DNA of 64,000 bases, taken from the NCBI GenBank assembly GCA_031296115.1, contig JARLGI010000011.1, positions 1-64,000 of the forward strand, written 5' to 3'. This document shows positions 63,559 to 64,000 of this stretch, one piece after another (position 1 is the stretch's first letter; every line of letters begins with the position of its first letter). This DNA comes from Acidobacteriota bacterium (GTDB lineage: Bacteria; Acidobacteriota; Terriglobia; Terriglobales; Acidobacteriaceae). The position numbers were made by a program, and so were the translations under genes. The notes beneath the pieces were generated by a model, which saw only the letters and a list, made by a program, of their open reading frames with translations, ran no database searches and was not told where the DNA came from.

Positions 63559-64000
63559 AAGCTTCAGACTCCTCAGCATCTGCTCAAATGTTGGACGCAG
63601 TTTGGAAAAGTCCTTCTCCGGGGCGATGAACACCAGGTAAAGCACGCTGCCATCGGAGCGCTGCAGGGTCACCAGCCAATCGCGCTCCTGTAGCGTCTGC
63701 GTACCCTGCTTGATGGGGGATGCTCCGATCATTTCCTGCGAGCGGCCCTCCTGCCCGCTGATGCGAATCAGTTCATCGTTGCCGATCGTGTGCAGTCCGG
63801 GATTCGACTGCTGCAGGCCTGCTACCAGGCGATGCGTGGCCTCGTCGAGGGACATGTTCAATTCGGGCTGAAATGCGTCGATGATGACGCCGTACGCCAC
63901 CGCGTTCTGTGCTACCCCGTCCTCCGGCGCGATGGTCACCGACGAGGATACGTCACCATAGGCCTTCCAGTTCGCCGGATAGCCTATCTGGAACGCGTTA
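63553..64000 (-). CDS. C-terminal part of a protein of unknown function, cut by window edge
   Basis: The frame is open to the edge, beyond the ORF track start at 63939, adding QIGYPANWKAYGDVSSSV. About 148 residues are visible. There are no membrane spans. The phrases APEDGVAQNAVAYGVIIDAF, ERDWLVTLQRSDGSVLYLVF and EKDFSKLRPTFEQMLRSL suggest a PsbP-like or similar alpha/beta domain. I recall comparable C-terminal regions on acidobacterial M48-type metalloproteases, but no protease motif is in view, so this remains a guess. The start lies outside the window. Confidence 0.6.
   Translation of the reverse strand, partial: NAFQIGYPANWKAYGDVSSSVTIAPEDGVAQNAVAYGVIIDAFQPELNMSLDEATHRLVAGLQQSNPGLHTIGNDELIRISGQEGRSQEMIGASPIKQGTQTLQERDWLVTLQRSDGSVLYLVFIAPEKDFSKLRPTFEQMLRSLKLW

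Overview
The window looks like a chromosomal segment of an acidobacterium (Acidobacteriota, Terriglobia/Koribacter-like). This is inferred from gene content: two proteins of the acidobacterial VWFA-related family, remains of an Oar-type TonB-dependent receptor, a complete dcw cluster, the infC-rpmI-rplT-pheS-pheT-zapA-6S RNA order, and a glycine cleavage operon with split gcvPA/gcvPB. GC content is moderately high and both strands are used. Both edges cut genes.

Layout. 1-9.3 kb: a serine hydrolase tail, a secreted prolyl oligopeptidase, a decayed stretch with an IS21 transposase remnant, a beta-carbonic anhydrase, a ParDE-like toxin-antitoxin pair with a palindromic operator, a glycogen debranching enzyme, an M20 peptidase and an SRPBCC protein. 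9.5-27.1 kb: the division and cell wall cluster mraZ-rsmH-ftsL-ftsI-murE-murF-mraY-murD-ftsW-murG-murC-ftsQ-ftsA-ftsZ, led by a sigma70-type promoter and two triplets of MraZ-type repeats. 27.1-35.8 kb (minus strand): lgt, a 6S RNA, zapA, a coiled-coil gene, pheT, pheS, rplT, rpmI, infC (apparent ATC start) and a MtaB-type methylthiotransferase.

36-44.7 kb: a lone receiver protein, an M23 peptidase, a STAS protein, a small membrane protein, a 929-residue protein with seven ASH/choice-of-anchor-D-type repeats, a zinc-ribbon protein, rpsU, and a frameshifted TonB receptor pseudogene. 45-50.3 kb: gcvT, a DinB-like gene, gcvH, gcvPA, gcvPB. 50.4-60.3 kb: rpsT, then an exopolysaccharide or O-antigen region (two glycosyltransferases, a polyprenyl glycosylphosphotransferase, an O-antigen ligase/polymerase with an embedded PDZ-like segment, a GT39-type transferase) interrupted by a deleted group II intron and a Ser/Thr kinase. 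60.3-64 kb: tRNA-Leu(UAG), a cytochrome c, two divergent VWA proteins and a cut gene.

The most distinctive non-coding signals are arrays of period-7 repeats in at least seven intergenic sites, often in inverted pairs, and a REP-like palindrome that sits in frame inside pheT. No CRISPR array or rRNA was seen. Coordinates of starts are adjusted from the ORF track where a ribosome binding site or family N-terminus supports it.
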